DNA from: Bacteroidota bacterium
GTDB lineage: Bacteria > Bacteroidota > Bacteroidia > Bacteroidales > SKPS01
Length of the DNA stretch: 64,000 nt
Direction: 5' to 3'
Assembly (NCBI GenBank): GCA_022709695.1
Contig: JAKLII010000002.1
Location: forward strand, 26,955-90,954
A program made the position numbers and the translations under genes. Positions within the stretch are counted from its first letter, which is position 1. Each line of letters begins with the position of its first letter. Below are positions 61,170 to 64,000 of this stretch, in pieces. The notes under the pieces were generated by a model that worked only from the letters and a program-made list of their open reading frames with translations, searched no databases and was not told the origin of the DNA.

Positions 61170-62176
61170 TGAAGTCCGGCTATCCGGAATGCCGCAATAC
61201 TAAGCAAAACAATCCATAACGCTGCATTGACAGCCTTTGGTTTTTTCGTCTGAAGCAGAAAATCGCACATCAAAGGTACCATTAACACGGAAATCAGTGT
61301 CAGTGCCGGAAAAAACATACCACCAGATACCAACAGCAGCAGAAAGGATGGAAGCAGCAGCCAGTAGAGGACTTTGTACTGCTGTCTTGTGGCAATTATT
61401 TGCTGGTCAATCCCTTTCATCGAAAATGGCAGCACTACAATGAGAAGCAGAATAAGCAGGATGACCTGCATAATTTCTGCAGTGCCCATGATGGCCGCCA
61501 GGTAGGTGGACATGTAAAGGAAGTTGGAGATGTACATACCCACAACCCCATAACCTCCCGGATCGAATGAAATATTCGCAATCCACTGTATTACAATAAT
61601 ATACAACCAAGGCAAGCCCATTCCGGTGAGCAACACAGCAAAAAAGGTACGATCATACAGCCGCAGTACAAGCAAAGCGATCAGGATAAACGGAAGCAAC
61701 AAGACGAAACCGTAATACAGCAAAGATGCCACGGAGATCAATAATCCGGCATTGAACAGGTAAACACGGGTACGCTGGGATACCGACGCTTTCATGAGTG
61801 AGATCACCCCTGGCAGGAGAAATCCCAGTGCAGGTAAAACCGGGTGAAAGAGATTGTTTTGGGGTAACAGGAACAGGATCATGGCACCTGAAATCATGGG
61901 GACCAGTCTTGCACGCCTTCCGGGTGCCATGATGGTCCATAGGACAGAGCCCTGGTACAACAGGAAGAGGATGAAAAGATACCATACCATCATTTTGCCC
62001 CAAAGGGGAAATGATTCCAGTACACGGCAAATCCCTTTATAAAGTACCGATGAATCCTCCGGTTGCACAATAGCCAGACCATGCACAAGGAGTGCCGGTA
62101 ATGGCAGTAGCAGCATTAATACCAGCCAGACGGTTTGCCCTGCGGGATATTTTCCTCTCAGGATCCTGATGAGCAT
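61166..62176 (-). CDS. DUF6427-like multi-pass membrane protein
   Basis: This 336-residue protein has about eight to ten membrane helices. The opening MLIRILRGKYPAGQTVWLVL and segments FDPGGYGVVGMYISNFLYMS and PALGFLLPGVISLMKASVSQ resemble the Bacteroidota-specific DUF6427 family of unknown function. It lies between purD (18-base gap) and rnhB (4-base overlap), so it belongs to a housekeeping operon. Confidence 0.8.
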   Translation of the reverse strand: MLIRILRGKYPAGQTVWLVLMLLLPLPALLVHGLAIVQPEDSSVLYKGICRVLESFPLWGKMMVWYLFILFLLYQGSVLWTIMAPGRRARLVPMISGAMILFLLPQNNLFHPVLPALGFLLPGVISLMKASVSQRTRVYLFNAGLLISVASLLYYGFVLLLPFILIALLVLRLYDRTFFAVLLTGMGLPWLYIIVIQWIANISFDPGGYGVVGMYISNFLYMSTYLAAIMGTAEIMQVILLILLLIVVLPFSMKGIDQQIIATRQQYKVLYWLLLPSFLLLLVSGGMFFPALTLISVLMVPLMCDFLLQTKKPKAVNAALWIVLLSIAAFRIAGLQ

Positions 62177-62194
62177 TCGTGGGTGTATTTCATT

Positions 62195-63472
62195 TTACAG
62201 CACATCAGATCCAATATCGCTGCGAAAGTATCTTCCATCAAAACCAATCCTCTCAATAGCCTGATACGACTTATTCAGAGCCTCCTGCAGATCTGTTCCG
62301 AGGGAAGTTACTCCCAATACCCTTCCTCCTGCGGTTTTTATCTGTGAACCTTCCTGTCTGGTACCGGCATGAAAAATAAGGCTCCCTTCAACACCCTCCA
62401 GACCGGAGATCTCTATTCCCGTTGGATAGGAACCCGGATATCCACCCGATACAAGCATTACGGTTGCAGCCGCTTCCCGGCTGATTTTCAGCTCAGAGGA
62501 ACCAAGTCTTCCCCGGGCCGCCTGCAGGAATAAGTCTCCAAGATCTGAAGATACCCTGGGCAGCACAGATTCTGCCTCAGGATCACCCAGCCTCACATTG
62601 TATTCGATCACATACGGGTCATCCCCGCAGATCATCAGCCCGAAAAAGATAAACCCAAGATAGGGAATGCCTTCCGATTCCAGTCCCGATAAGGTGGGCC
62701 GTATAATCTTTTCCTCCACCCGGTTCCGCAATGCTTCCGTGTAAAAAGGAACCGGTGATACAGTACCCATCCCTCCTGTGTTGAGCCCTGTATTCCCCTC
62801 CCCGATCCGTTTGTAGTCCTTGGCTTCCGGCAGCATTACATAACCTTTGCCATCGGTAAGGATGAACACCGATATCTCAATCCCTTCCAAAAACTCCTCA
62901 ATAACGAGCGTGTTTCCTGCTTCGCCAAACTTACCCTGTTCCAGAATCAGTTCAGCTTCCCTGCAGGCCATCTCCAGGTCCGTGTGGATCAGTACCCCTT
63001 TACCGGCAGCAAGGCCGTCGGCCTTAAGCACATAGGGGGGCTTCAGAGATCTGAGAAAATCACTGGCTCTGGCACTCTCCCCCTTTGAAAAACTCCGGTA
63101 AGCCGCAGTAGGGATGCCATATTTCTGCATAAATTCCTTGGCAAATGCCTTGCTCCCCTCCAGTTTTGCCCCCGCTTTTCCGGGGCCAATGATCCCAATG
63201 CCCTGTGTGGCCTCATCTGATTCCAGAAAATCCCGTAACCCATGCACCAGAGGATCCTCAGGGCCTATGATCAGGAGGTTGATCCCATGCTGCACAATGG
63301 CGTCGCGGATTCCTTGGAAGTCATGAACACTCCCGCTCAGATTTACGCCACACTTTGCTGTTCCGGGATTTCCGGGCAAAATGTAAAGATCCTCCACTAA
63401 ACCGCTCTGTGATAATTTCCAGGCAAGGGCATGCTCCCTGCCCCCGCTCCCCAGTATTAACGCTCTGATCAT
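62195..63472 (-). CDS. purD: phosphoribosylamine-glycine ligase
   Basis: This 425-residue enzyme joins glycine to phosphoribosylamine with ATP, the second step of purine synthesis. It starts MIRALILGSGGREHALAWKL, the family hallmark, and has IGPEDPLVHGLRD, YVLKADGLAAGKGVLI of the ATP-grasp domain, TGGMGTVSP and YNVRLGDPEAESVLPRVSSD. The ATG at 63472 is chosen since MIRAL.. is the conserved N-terminus; an upstream in-frame start at 63496 is unlikely. Confidence 0.96.
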   Translation of the reverse strand: MIRALILGSGGREHALAWKLSQSGLVEDLYILPGNPGTAKCGVNLSGSVHDFQGIRDAIVQHGINLLIIGPEDPLVHGLRDFLESDEATQGIGIIGPGKAGAKLEGSKAFAKEFMQKYGIPTAAYRSFSKGESARASDFLRSLKPPYVLKADGLAAGKGVLIHTDLEMACREAELILEQGKFGEAGNTLVIEEFLEGIEISVFILTDGKGYVMLPEAKDYKRIGEGNTGLNTGGMGTVSPVPFYTEALRNRVEEKIIRPTLSGLESEGIPYLGFIFFGLMICGDDPYVIEYNVRLGDPEAESVLPRVSSDLGDLFLQAARGRLGSSELKISREAAATVMLVSGGYPGSYPTGIEISGLEGVEGSLIFHAGTRQEGSQIKTAGGRVLGVTSLGTDLQEALNKSYQAIERIGFDGRYFRSDIGSDVL

Positions 63473-63499
63473 GAAATCTTTGGTAAGGACAACCATTCA

Positions 63500-64000
63500 T
63501 TATTTGGCTTCTGAGGCTTCCCGCTCTTTTCTCAGCTTTTCGGTAGCTGTCCGGTGCTGTTCTTCAGCCTTTTTCAGCTGCTGCTCCATCTCATCCACAG
63601 ATTTTTTCTGCTTGTCGTATTCTTCCTTTGAAATCTGTTTCTTCTGCTTCTTCTCCTCCAGCCGCTGCTTTGCCTGGTTTAATTTTTCCCTGGAAGCTTT
63701 ATTGGCCTTATCAGCTTTTGCCAGATTCTGTTCAGCTTCATCAAGGGTTTCTTTCCTTGTTTTTGCCTTTGCCTCTGCTGCCCTGTTCTGTCCAAACTCC
63801 TTTCCCTGCAGGTCACCCTTGTTTTTTCCATAGGCATTCCCCTGTGCTGTATCACCCTTCTGGCCATGCATCTCTTTCCCTGCTGGCTTGTGGCCTGACT
63901 TTTCCTCCCCGGCCGGTTTACCCTTCTGTGGTTCCGCGGATGGTGCGGGCTTCTCCTTCTGCTTATCTGCCTTCTCCGTCTTGTCTTTCTGCTGGCGCTG
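63500..64000 (-). CDS. Lys/Glu-rich coiled-coil protein, 5' end outside the window
   Basis: The frame stays open from the stop at 63500 to the window edge, so the methionine at 63871 is not necessarily a start; at least 166 codons are present. The visible part is a charged linker rich in K, P, E and Q, then a long helix (about 100 residues) with heptad pattern, such as LDEAEQNLAKADKANKASRE, ending EKLRKEREASEAK. It lies 27 bases before purD. It may be a scaffold, but nothing identifies it. Confidence 0.7.
   Translation of the reverse strand, partial: QRQQKDKTEKADKQKEKPAPSAEPQKGKPAGEEKSGHKPAGKEMHGQKGDTAQGNAYGKNKGDLQGKEFGQNRAAEAKAKTRKETLDEAEQNLAKADKANKASREKLNQAKQRLEEKKQKKQISKEEYDKQKKSVDEMEQQLKKAEEQHRTATEKLRKEREASEAK

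Noticed and set aside
63500..63871. Complete small gene starting at 63871
   Set aside because: The frame is open to the window edge with the same composition upstream. It is therefore annotated as a partial gene.

Overview
The window looks like a chromosomal segment of an uncultured member of the Bacteroidota, most likely Bacteroidales-like. The support is: many promoters of the TAnnTTTG type; a type IX secretion protein (PorT-like) and several secreted proteins with type IX C-terminal tails; FISUMP-domain paralogs; a TonB-linked barrel receptor; LytS/LytTR regulation; and rare Shine-Dalgarno sequences. The genus cannot be read from the sequence. Base composition is moderate in GC for most of the window and clearly AT-richer from about 40.5 to 48.4 kb.

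Layout. 0-3 kb: two related AAA ATPases with a DUF4143 tail, each with its own short-leader promoter. 3-7.4 kb: surface polysaccharide genes (GT2, a DUF1972/GT4 transferase, a polyprenyl-phosphate sugar-1-phosphate transferase), interrupted by a GxxExxY gene framed by inverted repeats. 7.4-9.6 kb: an aldehyde:ferredoxin oxidoreductase family tungsten/molybdenum enzyme. 9.8-22.7 kb: an envelope block that starts with a thioester alpha-2-macroglobulin and ends with penicillin-binding protein 1C; between them lie a SPOR protein, a barrel protein with an EF-hand and a secreted papain-like protease. 22.7-26.4 kb: a C69 dipeptidase, divergent from a LytS-type kinase/LytTR regulator pair. 26.9-37.3 kb: a type IX cargo protein, a barrel receptor, an M16C protease, a PorT-like protein, a COG2509 flavoprotein and a protein of unknown function. 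37.4 kb: tRNA-Glu with its own promoter and terminator.

37.7-48.9 kb is the most unusual part. It holds three FISUMP proteins (six complete domains), two FISUMP remnants, a GH114-like lipoprotein and other small surface proteins. The last 49 bases of the VTT-domain gene at 48.9 kb are repeated at 40.4 kb in the same orientation. Between the two copies lies an AT-rich 8.4-kb segment whose two ends carry the middle and the C-terminal half of a FISUMP domain. This is the arrangement expected if a circle broken inside a FISUMP gene entered the 3' end of the VTT gene.

49.7-64 kb: a LysM glucosaminidase; a three-gene NTF2-like/SDR/CrtI-like redox operon; an RHH antitoxin-PIN toxin pair with a palindromic operator; and a long minus-strand run (coiled-coil protein, purD, a DUF6427 membrane protein, rnhB, a 901-residue membrane-anchored protein, a lipoprotein and a DUF5723 protein).

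Intergenic space carries several dispersed repeat families (CACGGAG, AAATGTGG, GCTCCGTAGGAGC, GCGCTCGCTTCGCTCGC). Functions below rest on motif recognition by eye; no database search was run.
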